This document shows, one piece after another, positions 32,026 through 40,433 of a stretch of DNA of 64,000 nucleotides. How positions within the stretch are numbered: the first letter of the stretch is position 1; every line of letters starts with the position of its first letter. The DNA comes from Arthrobacter sp. fls2-241-R2A-200 (GTDB lineage Bacteria; Actinomycetota; Actinomycetes; Actinomycetales; Micrococcaceae). The stretch is taken from assembly GCF_030209745.1 (NCBI RefSeq), contig NZ_JARVRJ010000002.1, positions 62,001 through 126,000 on the forward strand. The letters are read 5' to 3'. A program made the translations under genes and the position numbers. Under the pieces are notes generated by a model. That model was not told where the DNA came from, made no database searches, and saw only the letters and a list, made by a program, of their open reading frames with translations.

Positions 32026-33839
32026 CGCCCCGGGTTGGCGTCACACCACGCGTTGTACTGCGCAACGTAGGTGAGGTGCTCGGCCAGCGTCTTGGAGAAC
32101 TTGGTCTCCTTGGTGTCCAGGTTGATGGTCACCCAGTAGAGGTAGTCATTGGCAGTTGGCTTGGCCGCGGCGTCAATAGCCGTCTTGCCGGGCGAGCCTA
32201 TCGGACCTGCAGGCAGCCCTGGGGTGGCGTACGTGTTGTACGGGTTGGACTTGTCGGCTTTTTCTGCATCCGTCAGGTGGAAAGACTTCCTCCCGAGACC
32301 GTAGGTCACTGTGGCATCGGACTGGATGAGGCCGGCGGTTTCGGTGTTGTTGGGCTTGAGACGGTTGTAAATGGCGCCTGCGACGTTGCCGTAGTCCGCC
32401 TGTCCGCCTTCTGCCTGGACGATGCTGGCGATGGTGACAATGTCGTACTGCTTGGCGGGATCGGTGATTCCTTGGGACTTGAGTTCGTCCAGTGTGGTGT
32501 TGACCAGTTTCTGGATGATGTCCTTGGCCGGTGTGCCGAGATCGAACCGGTATTCTCCCGGCGCCAGGTACCCTTCAAGGTTCTTGGCCTTGGCCGGCAG
32601 TCCGAACTGCCCGGGTGCCTGGTTCAGTGCATTCAGTTGCTGCAGCGGAATACCTGAACCCTTGGAAATCGCATCCAGGGACTCACTGATGCGCAGCCCT
32701 GCACTCAAAGCAAAGTACATGACCTTCGAGGCGTCCTTGTTCAGGAGAATCGCGGCGGCATCCTTGTTTTTCATCTGGGTGCGGAACGTGAAGTCGCCCG
32801 GGGCAAGTTCCCCGCCCTCTGCGACGAACTCCTTCACAAAGGCATCGGCATTAGCCACGACGTTGTTCGCAACGAGGTCCGCAGCCACCTGCTTAGGCCC
32901 TGAACCTGCAGGGACGGTGATGGTCACTGAGCCTGTACCCGGTCCAGGGTAGTCCGTCACCTTGTCCATTCCGAGCAGGGGCTTCAAGAACTGGGCGCCC
33001 ACCGCTATGGCGGTGACAAAGACAACCAGCGTGATGAGGAGGGCGAGAATACGACGGCGGCGCCGGGCTTTCTTCGCAGCAGCCTTCGACACCGCAGGCT
33101 TAACGGGGGTGAGAAGCTCATGGTGGGCATCCAGGGGGTGCTCATCCAGGGGATGCTCATCCAGCGGGTGTTCTGCCAGCGGGTGCTCGTCAAAGTGCTC
33201 CTCACCAAGGTGGTGCCCTTCGACGAAGTCATCGTGGTGGGCGAAATCCGCCTCGGCAACGTGCGCGTCCTGCCCCGCTTCATGGTGAACAGCGTCGTGG
33301 TGAACAGCGTCGTGGTGAACAACGTCTTCGTGAGCAACGTCTTCGTGAACAACGTCTTCGTGAACAACGTCTTCGTGAACAACGTCTTCAACAGCGTCGT
33401 GGTGACCACCCTCGTGAACAACAGCGTCGTGGTGAGCATCGCCGTCGTGACCCGTTTCTTCGTGAACGGGGACGTGTTCGTGACGCTGCTTGGGCTCAAC
33501 GTGCTCCGGCTTTCCCTGATCAGTACCGTCCTGAGGCGTGGCGTCCTGAGGCGTGGGGTCCTGAGGCGTGGGGTCCTGAGGCGAGCGGGCTGGCGGCGGA
33601 GTGAAGTTCAGGGGGTCCCGCTGCTCGCCAAATGGACGCCGGACTGCGGGCACCGGACGGGGCAATTCGGGCTCGACGTCGGCGGAGCCGCCTGCTGCTC
33701 CAGGCGTGGCTTCGGGAAAGGTGATGACGTCTTGGTTTTGCGTGGCGAGGAACCGTTCCCTCGCCCGCAGCTCCTTGCGTGTCAGCGGCATGCCGCCACC
33801 GGCGGTACCGCTGGAGGGGTCGTTGTTGACCGGGCTCAC
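32016..33839 (-). CDS. mltG: Endolytic murein transglycosylase MltG with a histidine-rich repeat domain
   Basis: 607 residues, far longer than the usual 340-400. The C-terminal YceG/MltG catalytic domain (about 300-607) contains the active-site segment IASIVQAEGG and the later NPYNTYATPGLPAGPIG. A single membrane segment lies at about 264-283 after a basic KKARRRRR. The predicted cytoplasmic N-terminus (1-260) is unusual: PQDPT repeats (87-106), then a His/Asp/Glu-rich region (111-240) with 32 histidines, including seven VHEDV/VHHDA-type and four EHPLD units. MltG cleaves nascent glycan strands and limits their length. The GTG overlaps the ruvX stop by 4 nt. Confidence 0.93.
   Translation of the reverse strand: MSPVNNDPSSGTAGGGMPLTRKELRARERFLATQNQDVITFPEATPGAAGGSADVEPELPRPVPAVRRPFGEQRDPLNFTPPPARSPQDPTPQDPTPQDATPQDGTDQGKPEHVEPKQRHEHVPVHEETGHDGDAHHDAVVHEGGHHDAVEDVVHEDVVHEDVVHEDVAHEDVVHHDAVHHDAVHHEAGQDAHVAEADFAHHDDFVEGHHLGEEHFDEHPLAEHPLDEHPLDEHPLDAHHELLTPVKPAVSKAAAKKARRRRRILALLITLVVFVTAIAVGAQFLKPLLGMDKVTDYPGPGTGSVTITVPAGSGPKQVAADLVANNVVANADAFVKEFVAEGGELAPGDFTFRTQMKNKDAAAILLNKDASKVMYFALSAGLRISESLDAISKGSGIPLQQLNALNQAPGQFGLPAKAKNLEGYLAPGEYRFDLGTPAKDIIQKLVNTTLDELKSQGITDPAKQYDIVTIASIVQAEGGQADYGNVAGAIYNRLKPNNTETAGLIQSDATVTYGLGRKSFHLTDAEKADKSNPYNTYATPGLPAGPIGSPGKTAIDAAAKPTANDYLYWVTINLDTKETKFSKTLAEHLTYVAQYNAWCDANPGRCV
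33129..33188 (-). repeat. 15-bp tandem repeat in mltG (EHPLD units)
   Basis: Four in-frame 15-bp units encoding EHPLA/EHPLD at MltG residues 218-237. The period is a multiple of three, so copy-number change keeps the frame. Confidence 0.85.
33276..33380 (-). repeat. 15-bp tandem repeat in mltG (VHEDV/VHHDA units)
   Basis: Seven in-frame 15-bp units encoding VHEDV, AHEDV, VHHDA and VHHEA at residues 154-188. On the plus strand they appear as near-identical GTGAACAACGTCTTC blocks. Confidence 0.88.
33522..33581 (-). repeat. 15-bp tandem repeat in mltG (PQDPT units)
   Basis: Four in-frame 15-bp units encoding PQDPT, PQDPT, PQDAT and PQDGT at residues 87-106. Confidence 0.85.
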
Positions 33840-34426
33840 AATGGCAGTCCCCTCGTAGAAGAATCGGATTCACTGCCGGAGGCAGCCCGCAGCGTTGGGG
33901 CACTGCTGGGTTTTTCGGACTCCGCCTGCGCGTGTACGCGGCGGCCGACGTCCGTTCCTCTGGCTTTTTGCATGTCGATTGCGTGCTGCAGTATTCCAGC
34001 AGCAGCAACCTGATCAACCACTTTACGGTGGTTCTTGCTGCTCATGCCAGCTTCGTGGAGGTTCCGGTGCGCCGTGACCGTGGACAAACGCTCGTCGACG
34101 AGGTTGACCGGGACGTCCAATCCGACACGTTGCAGCTCGCTAACCAGCGCTTGGGCGTAATCGGATGCCATCTGTGCAGAGCCCCGCTCGTCGCCCTTCA
34201 TGGTGCGGGGCAGGCCTACAAAGATCTGCACCGCAGCCAATTCGGCGGCCTGCTTGACCAGGTAGCGCACGTCCGAATTTTTCTTGCTATCCCGCAACAC
34301 CGTTTTAAACGGGGTTGCCAAGATACCGTCCGGATCACATATCGCGACGCCTACCCTGACGGTCCCGACGTCTACCCCCACTTTGGTGCCGCGGGGGTAG
34401 GCGTCGCTGCTTTCGGCCGAATTCAC
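33836..34426 (-). CDS. ruvX: YqgF/RuvX-type nuclease (Holliday junction resolvase-like)
   Basis: RNase H-fold protein with roles proposed in Holliday-junction resolution and 16S rRNA 5' processing. 196 residues; the first acidic residue lies in GVDVGTVRVGVAICDP and the family motif VGLPRTMKGDERGSA follows. The C-terminal extension of about 40 residues is Ser-rich. It lies between alaS (2-nt gap) and mltG (4-nt overlap), a conserved actinobacterial arrangement. Confidence 0.93.
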   Translation of the reverse strand: MNSAESSDAYPRGTKVGVDVGTVRVGVAICDPDGILATPFKTVLRDSKKNSDVRYLVKQAAELAAVQIFVGLPRTMKGDERGSAQMASDYAQALVSELQRVGLDVPVNLVDERLSTVTAHRNLHEAGMSSKNHRKVVDQVAAAGILQHAIDMQKARGTDVGRRVHAQAESEKPSSAPTLRAASGSESDSSTRGLPL

Positions 34427-34428
34427 CG

Positions 34429-37107
34429 TTAGCGCTTGGCTATCGCGTCGACCACTGCCGTGAGGGCCGCAGGGACCTTCCCGGCATCGGTGCCGCCGCC
34501 CTGTGCGACGTCGTCCTTACCGCCACCGCCACCGCCGAGGATCCCGGCAGCCAAGCGAACAAGCGCGCCGGCCTTCACTCCGGCTTCACGGGCGGCCTCA
34601 TTCGTGGCGATCAGGATGACGGGGCGCTCATTGCTGACACCGGCTACTGCCACGGCGGCAGCCTCCGAACCCAGGCGGTTCCGGAGATCCAGTGCAAGGT
34701 TCCGGAGATCGTCGGCTCCTCCGATTTGTCCGGCGTCGTGTGCAATCACACGCACGCCGGCCGCGTCTTTGGCCGTACCCACCAGCGTGGCGGCAGCAGC
34801 AGCAAGCTGCTCCTTGCGAAGGCGGTCAAGTTCCTTCTCGGTTGCCTTCAGCTTGTTCAGCGTGCTCGAAATACGGTCTGCGAGTTGTCCCGAGGGGACC
34901 TTCAGCAATTCGGTAAGTTCCGTCACGAGGGCACGTTCAGCGGCCAGGTGCCGGAAGGCGTCGAGGCCTACGAATGCCTCAACGCGGCGGTTTCCTGACC
35001 CCACGGACTGCTCACCGAGGAGCGAAAGGCTGCCGATCAGCGAGGTGTTGGACACGTGCGTGCCGCCGCACAACTCGCGGGACCACGCGCCGTCGATCTC
35101 CACAACGCGGACTTCGCTGCCGTAGTTTTCACCGAAGAGCGCCATGGCACCGAGCGCTTTGGCGTCAGCCAGTCCCATGACTTTGGTGTCCACCCGGTAG
35201 TTGTTGCGGATGGCGATGTTGGAAACCTCTTCGATTTCGGACCGGGTAGCAGGGCTCAGGCCCTCACCCCAGGCGAAGTCGAACCGCAGGTAGCCGGCCT
35301 TGTTGAAGGAGCCGCGCTGGGTGGCTTCCGGACCGAGGATCTGGTGCAGGGCGGCGTGCACGATGTGCGTACCGGTGTGCGCCTGTTCTGCTGCATGGCG
35401 ACGTTCACGGTCGACGGCGGCACGCACCAAGGCATCTGAGGAGATCTCACCTTCACGGACGATCGCCTTGTGGACGCTGAGGCCCTTGATGGGACGCTGG
35501 ACGTCCAAAACCTCGACGACGAAGCCGTCACCTGTGATGAGGCCCGTATCTGCGGATTGGCCACCGGCCTCGGCGTAGAACGGCGTCTCGTTGAGAACGA
35601 GTTCGATCTCCTCCCCAGTGGAAGCGTGCGCTACGGGGCGCCCGGCGCTGACGATGCCCCGGACTGTGGCTTCGCCCTCGAGTTCGTCGTAACCCGTGAA
35701 GACTGTTTCGCCCTTGCCGAGAAGTTCCTGGTAGGCGCTGAGGTCGGCGTGGCCGCCCTTTTTGCCTTTGGCGTCGGCCTGTGCACGCTGACGCTGCTCC
35801 AGCATCAAAGCACGGAAACCGGGCTCGTCTACCTTGAGGCCTGCTTCTTCTGCCATTTCCAAGGTGAGGTCAATGGGGAAGCCGTACGTGTCATGGAGGG
35901 CGAAGGCATCGGCTCCGGAGAGCGGAACACCGGCGGCCTTGGACTCAGCAACGGCGTCCTCGAGTCGTGCAGTGCCGGAGGCGATGGTGCGCAGGAACGC
36001 CTTTTCTTCGGCGTACGCGATACGGCTGATCCGCGCAAAGTCCGTCTCCACCACAGGGTAGACGCCCTTCATCGCGTCCTTGGAGGCCGGCAAAAGATCC
36101 GGCAGGCATGCCTTCTCTACACCCAGGAGGCGCATGGCTCGCACTGCCCTGCGGATCAGGCGACGCAGGACGTAGCCCCTGCCCTCATTGGAAGGTGCCA
36201 CGCCGTCGGCAATCAACATCAGGGCCGAGCGGATGTGGTCTGCCACAACGCGCATCCGGACGTCATCGGTGTGATGCGGATCCTCAGGCGACTCGGCCGA
36301 GGTGTACTCCCGGCCGGACAACTCAGCTGCCTTGTCAATCACGGGACGGACCTGGTCGGTCTCGTACATGTTCTCCACGCCCTGGAGAATCATCGCCAAG
36401 CGCTCCATGCCGAGGCCGGTATCGATGTTCTTGTTCGGCAGTTCGCCCACGATGTCGAAGTCAACCTTGGACCGGACATTTTCGATCTGGTACTGCATGA
36501 ACACGAGGTTCCAGATCTCGATGTAGCGGGTTTCATCGGCCAGCGGGCCGCCTTCGATGCCGTACGCGGGACCACGATCGTAGTAGATCTCCGAGCACGG
36601 ACCGGCAGGACCCGGCTGGCCGGTGTGCCAGTAGTTGTCGGACTTACCCATACGCTGGATGCGCTCTGCCGGGATTCCGGTGTGCTTCAGCCACAATTCC
36701 TTGGCTTCATCGTCTTCCTCGTACACCGTTACCCAGAGGCGTTCGGCTGGCAGTCCGTAACCGCCGTCGTCAACGCTTGAGGTGAGAAGTTCGAAGGCGA
36801 ACTTGATGGCGTCTTCTTTGAAGTAGTCACCGAATGAGAAGTTTCCGCACATCTGGAAGAACGTGCCATGGCGGGCGGTCTTGCCCACTTCCTCGATATC
36901 GCCGGTCCGGATGCACTTTTGAACGCTCGTGGCCCGGCTGTAGGGCGGCTCTTCGCGTGCGGTCAGGTAAGGGATAAAGGGCACCATGCCGGCCACGGTG
37001 AAGAGAAGGGACGGGTCGCTGGAAACGAGCGATGCGGAGGGAACGGCGGTGTGACCCTTGCTGACAAAAAAGTCCACCCAGCGTTTGGTGATCTCCTGCG
37101 ACTTCAT
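34429..37107 (-). CDS. alaS: Alanyl-tRNA synthetase
   Basis: Class II synthetase with the editing domain; about 892 residues. It begins KSQEITKRWVDFFVSKGHTAVPSAS; the editing-site zinc ligands are HTGTH and the CGGTHV motif, and the C-Ala domain is complete (GGGGGGKDDVAQGGG). I chose the ATG at 37105-37107. The 113 bases between it and the next gene show no T-box or terminator. Confidence 0.98.
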   Translation of the reverse strand: MKSQEITKRWVDFFVSKGHTAVPSASLVSSDPSLLFTVAGMVPFIPYLTAREEPPYSRATSVQKCIRTGDIEEVGKTARHGTFFQMCGNFSFGDYFKEDAIKFAFELLTSSVDDGGYGLPAERLWVTVYEEDDEAKELWLKHTGIPAERIQRMGKSDNYWHTGQPGPAGPCSEIYYDRGPAYGIEGGPLADETRYIEIWNLVFMQYQIENVRSKVDFDIVGELPNKNIDTGLGMERLAMILQGVENMYETDQVRPVIDKAAELSGREYTSAESPEDPHHTDDVRMRVVADHIRSALMLIADGVAPSNEGRGYVLRRLIRRAVRAMRLLGVEKACLPDLLPASKDAMKGVYPVVETDFARISRIAYAEEKAFLRTIASGTARLEDAVAESKAAGVPLSGADAFALHDTYGFPIDLTLEMAEEAGLKVDEPGFRALMLEQRQRAQADAKGKKGGHADLSAYQELLGKGETVFTGYDELEGEATVRGIVSAGRPVAHASTGEEIELVLNETPFYAEAGGQSADTGLITGDGFVVEVLDVQRPIKGLSVHKAIVREGEISSDALVRAAVDRERRHAAEQAHTGTHIVHAALHQILGPEATQRGSFNKAGYLRFDFAWGEGLSPATRSEIEEVSNIAIRNNYRVDTKVMGLADAKALGAMALFGENYGSEVRVVEIDGAWSRELCGGTHVSNTSLIGSLSLLGEQSVGSGNRRVEAFVGLDAFRHLAAERALVTELTELLKVPSGQLADRISSTLNKLKATEKELDRLRKEQLAAAAATLVGTAKDAAGVRVIAHDAGQIGGADDLRNLALDLRNRLGSEAAAVAVAGVSNERPVILIATNEAAREAGVKAGALVRLAAGILGGGGGGKDDVAQGGGTDAGKVPAALTAVVDAIAKR

Positions 37108-37220
37108 TAGCTGTTTACTTACCCTTCTCAATTCACTGCACACGATGTGCGCGGACCCGGCTGGTGCCGTTCCGCAGCTTTCCATTCTGCCCTGTTGCGA
37201 TCACAGGAGCGAACCGCTCA

Positions 37221-37451
37221 CTAGCGGCGGGTTGCTCCGTCGCTCTCGATGCCAAGCGCGGCGCGCAAGTCTTCTTCCCGTTGGTGCATGCCCGAGCGGA
37301 CTGCATCGGCAAAGTCGTACAGGCCATCGGCCATCCGGCCAACGGCCCGGTTGAGGCCTTCCGGGCCGAGTGCGTTCTGGGCCTGATTGATTTTCCGGAA
37401 AGCGATTACACCGATGGCCACACCAATGCCCATCCAAACAATTCTTTTCAT
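37221..37451 (-). CDS. Small membrane-anchored protein, function unknown
   Basis: 76 residues. A short hydrophobic N-terminal segment (IVWMGIGVAIGVIAF) is followed by a basic turn and a soluble helical tail (QNALGPEGLNRAVGRMADGLYDFADAVR). Small proteins like this commonly sit between a DUF948 gene and alaS in actinobacteria, as here; their role is unknown. The downstream position relative to the DUF948 gene (23-nt gap) suggests co-transcription. Confidence 0.78.
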   Translation of the reverse strand: MKRIVWMGIGVAIGVIAFRKINQAQNALGPEGLNRAVGRMADGLYDFADAVRSGMHQREEDLRAALGIESDGATRR

Positions 37452-37474
37452 GGTCTAAGGTTCTTCCCGTTGGT

Positions 37475-37849
37475 TCAGCGGCTGCGTCGGCCGGAAGATG
37501 GGGTGCGGCGTCCAGCAAAAGCGGACCGGACCCCGTAACTGAATGCGGCAACTTTGATCAATGGCGAACCCACAGTTGCAGCAACGAGCGAGGACAGCGC
37601 CGAGATGTTAGCCGAGGCGTCCGAGACGTTGGACGCAATGCCGTCGACCTTCTTCAACTGCTGGTTGGTGGTGGTCACGGTTGCCGTGACTTCGTCCATC
37701 AGGGGCGTGGCGCCATCGCTGATGGAACGGATCGAGGTCCGCACCTCGTCGAATACGCCGCCGAGCTTCAAGATAGGCACGGCCAACAGCAGGACAAGGA
37801 GCGCGAACACTCCTGCAGCGATAAGGCCGGCGATGTCGCCACCAGTCAT
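37475..37849 (-). CDS. DUF948-type membrane protein
   Basis: About 124 residues. An N-terminal transmembrane segment (GLIAAGVFALLVLLLAVPILKLG) is followed by a helical region with heptad-like spacing (DEVRTSIRSISDGATPLMDEVTATVTTTN...) and a basic C-terminus. The family is widespread in Gram-positives, with no established function. I chose the ATG at 37847-37849, with AGGAG 9 nt upstream; the preceding in-frame TTG has no spacing for that site. Confidence 0.82.
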   Translation of the reverse strand: MTGGDIAGLIAAGVFALLVLLLAVPILKLGGVFDEVRTSIRSISDGATPLMDEVTATVTTTNQQLKKVDGIASNVSDASANISALSSLVAATVGSPLIKVAAFSYGVRSAFAGRRTPSSGRRSR

Positions 37850-37970
37850 ATAAATCAACTCCTAGGTTTGTTGGACTGCCTTGGTTGCTCTGGCTTGCAT
37901 GGGCCATCGTGGGCATTGCCCAAAGCCTCCCCCAGTACCTTACCTATAAATGGGCCGTAGCCAGCCAAGG

Positions 37971-38027
37971 AAGGGACGAACCGGAAGGCATGAACCCGAA
38001 GGGACGAAACCGAAAGGCATGAACCCA
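37971..38027. repeat. Imperfect 28/29-bp direct repeat in the rpsD/DUF948 intergenic region
   Basis: Two adjacent copies of an AAGGGACGAA...GGCATGAACCC unit (37971-37998 and 37999-38027) with three differences. They lie between the rpsD terminator and the DUF948 gene, where a promoter would be expected. Confidence 0.7.
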
Positions 38028-38058
38028 TCCACTAATAGGAGGGAGGGCCGCTACACAA

Positions 38059-38088
38059 AGAAGCCCGCGGCATGTGCCACGGGCTTCT
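38059..38088 (-). terminator. rpsD terminator
   Basis: A 9-bp stem AGAAGCCCG/CGGGCTTCT, extended inside by GGC/GCC across one mismatch, followed on the minus strand by TTTGTG. It starts 20 nt past the rpsD stop. Confidence 0.8.
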
Positions 38089-38107
38089 CTGGATGCGCTG
38101 CTTGGTT

Positions 38108-38728
38108 TTAGCGAGCGTAGAATTCGACGACGAGCTGCTCTTCGCAGATCACGGGGACCTCAGAGCGCTTGGGGCGACGAACCAAACGAGCCTGGAGGGC
38201 GTCGAGCTTGACGTCCAAGTAAGCCGGCACGTTGTTCAAAGCGTGGGCACCAGCTGCTGCGACCTGGAACGGAGCCATGACCTCGGAGCGGCTGTGAACG
38301 TGGATGAGCTGGCCTTCGCCAACGCGGAAGGACGGGCGGTCCACGCGGACGCCGTCAACCATGATGTGGCGGTGGACAACCAGCTGGCGGGCCTGTGCGA
38401 TGGTGCGGGCGAAACCAGCACGAAGCACGAGGGCGTCCAGACGCATTTCGAGCAGTTCAACCAGGTTTTCACCGGTGAGGCCCTTGGTGCGGCGTGCTTC
38501 TTCGAAGGCACGGGTCATCTGGGCTTCGCGGATGCCGTACTGGGCGCGCAGACGCTGCTTTTCGCGCAGACGTACGGCGTAGTCGGAGTCCTGCTTCTTG
38601 CGGGCACGGCCGTGCTCACCGGGGCCGTACGGGCGGCGCTCCATGTACTTGGCGGCCTTGGGGGTCAGAGCAATGCCGAGTGCACGCGAAAGGCGTGCGG
38701 TACGGCGAGCACGAGTGTTGTTAGCCAC
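38108..38728 (-). CDS. rpsD: 30S ribosomal protein S4
   Basis: 16S rRNA-binding primary assembly protein; 206 residues, full length. The S4 RNA-binding domain is near LEMRLDALVLRAGFARTIAQARQLVVHRHI. The N-terminal domain has no zinc cysteines (the zinc-free form); the only Cys is in VICEEQ. It stands alone rather than with rpsM-rpsK-rpoA, as in many Micrococcales. The upstream leader holds a 15-bp palindrome. Confidence 0.98.
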   Translation of the reverse strand: MANNTRARRTARLSRALGIALTPKAAKYMERRPYGPGEHGRARKKQDSDYAVRLREKQRLRAQYGIREAQMTRAFEEARRTKGLTGENLVELLEMRLDALVLRAGFARTIAQARQLVVHRHIMVDGVRVDRPSFRVGEGQLIHVHSRSEVMAPFQVAAAGAHALNNVPAYLDVKLDALQARLVRRPKRSEVPVICEEQLVVEFYAR

Positions 38729-38830
38729 TTGTGTCCTTCCAATTACTGCGGTGTGTCAGTGTTACTGGCCTCCATCAGGGAGAGCATCGGCCAACCGCTG
38801 CCTTTTGCTACTGGCCCGGGCGCAGCACTA

Positions 38831-38845
38831 TTGAAGAATCTTCAA
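38831..38845. other. 15-bp perfect palindrome upstream of rpsD
   Basis: TTGAAGA-A-TCTTCAA lies about 103 bases before the rpsD start. It could be an operator or an RNA hairpin in the leader; no partner is identifiable. Confidence 0.4.
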
Positions 38846-38895
38846 GGGATGTGAGCGTCGGGTCATGCCAGACAAGGATCAATGCTACCACTTCC

Positions 38896-40392
38896 CTACT
38901 CTCCCCTGACAATCTTGCGGAGCCGTTCCAACCGGGGCGCAATTTCCCGTTCAGCACCGTTCCCGGTGGGCTCATAGTAGTTCTTCCCCACCAGGTCATC
39001 AGGCGGATACTGCTGGGTGGCCACGCCATGTGGCTCGTCATGGGCATATTTATAGCTTGTGCCGTGACCCAACTGCTTGGCACCCGGATAGTGCGCATCA
39101 CGCAGATGCATCGGAATTCCGCCACCGAAACCGGCGCGGACGTCCGCCACGGCTTTATTCAAGCCCATGTAGGCGGCATTGGACTTTGGTGCGGTGGCCA
39201 GATGAACCACAGCTTCTGCCAGGACAATGCGCCCCTCCGGCATACCGATCAGTTGCACCGCCTGGGCTGCAGCCACGGCCGTTTGCAACGCCGTGGGATC
39301 GGCCATGCCGATGTCCTCGGCAGCGGAAATGACGATGCGCCTGGCCACGAAGCGCGGGTCTTCCCCGGCTTCAAGCATCCGTGCCAGGTAGTGCAGCGCG
39401 GCATCCACGTCCGAACCGCGAATGGATTTGATGAATGCGCTGGCAACGTCGTAATGCTGGTCACCCGCGCGGTCGTACCGGACTGCTGCTGCGTCAAGGG
39501 CACGCTCGGTGTGCCGCAATTCCACCAGCACCGGATCAGGTGCCCCGTCGTTCGCAAGGCCCGGTTCGCCGTCGTCGTCAGCGTCGTCGTCCGCGCTGGC
39601 GTCCGCGCTGCCTTCCGGGCCAGGTACGACGGCGGTGCTGTCACCGAACGCCACGCCGGCGGCGGCCTCGAGTGCCGTCAGCGCCCGGCGGGCGTCTCCG
39701 CCGGACAAACGGACCAGGTGATCCAACGCCTCGGAGCTGAGCTCGATTCGGCCCGACAGGCCGCGGGCATCCGCAACAGCCCGCTGCAGCAGACCGTAAA
39801 TGTCCTCATCGGTGAGCGGCTTCAGTGTGAGCAGCAGGGATCTGGACAACAGCGGCGACACCACGGAAAACGACGGATTTTCGGTGGTAGCTGCAACCAG
39901 GACGACCCAGCGGTTTTCGACTCCCGGCAGCAGGGCGTCCTGCTGGGCCTTGTTGAACCGGTGGATCTCATCGAGGAACAGGACAGTGGTCTTTTTGTAC
40001 AAGTCTCGGGCTGTCAACGCCTCATCCATCACCCGGCGAACGTCCTTGACGCCTGCCGTGATGGCTGACAACTCAACAAATTTACGGCCCGGCCCACGGG
40101 CGATCACGTGTGCCAGCGTAGTTTTACCAGTCCCTGGAGGCCCCCAGAGAATCACCGAGCTGGGCCCGGCCGGACCGGCGGCGTCCACTCCGGCCGCAAG
40201 CTGTCGCAGGGGTGAACCGTGACCGAGCAAGTGTTGCTGGCCCACTACTTCATCCAAGCTACGGGGCCGCATGCGCACCGCTAGCGGGCTGCGTTGGGAG
40301 GCCATCCAGTTTGCGTCCGAAGGACCCCCAACGGCAGGCACCTCCTCCGACTCGTCGTCGTCGAGGCCACCGGCACCAAAGAGATCTTCCAC
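38896..40392 (-). CDS. rarA: Replication-associated recombination protein A (AAA+ ATPase)
   Basis: RarA/MgsA clamp-loader-like ATPase acting at stalled forks; 498 residues. Walker A is GPPGTGKT (84-91), Walker B LFLDEIHR (138-145), and sensor 1 is [10 protein letters not shown]. Residues about 256-287 form an acidic Asp/Ala-rich insertion ([12 protein letters not shown]) between the AAA+ module and the C-terminal tetramerisation domain. The GTG start has no Shine-Dalgarno sequence, but TAGCCT lies 6 nt upstream, so it may be leaderless. It is divergent from the Vms1-like gene across 41 bp. Confidence 0.94.
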   Translation of the reverse strand: MEDLFGAGGLDDDESEEVPAVGGPSDANWMASQRSPLAVRMRPRSLDEVVGQQHLLGHGSPLRQLAAGVDAAGPAGPSSVILWGPPGTGKTTLAHVIARGPGRKFVELSAITAGVKDVRRVMDEALTARDLYKKTTVLFLDEIHRFNKAQQDALLPGVENRWVVLVAATTENPSFSVVSPLLSRSLLLTLKPLTDEDIYGLLQRAVADARGLSGRIELSSEALDHLVRLSGGDARRALTALEAAAGVAFGDSTAVVPGPEGSADASADDDADDDGEPGLANDGAPDPVLVELRHTERALDAAAVRYDRAGDQHYDVASAFIKSIRGSDVDAALHYLARMLEAGEDPRFVARRIVISAAEDIGMADPTALQTAVAAAQAVQLIGMPEGRIVLAEAVVHLATAPKSNAAYMGLNKAVADVRAGFGGGIPMHLRDAHYPGAKQLGHGTSYKYAHDEPHGVATQQYPPDDLVGKNYYEPTGNGAEREIAPRLERLRKIVRGE

Positions 40393-40398
40393 ATGGAT

Positions 40399-40404
40399 AG
40401 GCTA
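40399..40404 (-). promoter_or_regulatory. Candidate -10 of a leaderless rarA promoter
   Basis: TAGCCT (TANNNT) sits exactly 6 nt before the GTG at 40392, and no ribosome-binding site is present in between or further upstream. Confidence 0.4.
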
Positions 40405-40433
40405 CTCATAGTTACGGCAAAGGAGACATCGAC

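Noticed and set aside
33120..33581. Repeated plus-strand blocks that look like a CRISPR-type array or intergenic repeats
   Set aside because: The 15-bp periods are in frame inside mltG, there are no unique spacers and no cas genes. They are coding minisatellites.
37108..37220. Possible T-box ahead of alaS (also looked for at hisS and aspS)
   Set aside because: No T-box sequence (UGGN consensus bulge) or specifier stem seen. Among the synthetase genes with visible upstream DNA, only leuS has leader features, and those are an attenuator.
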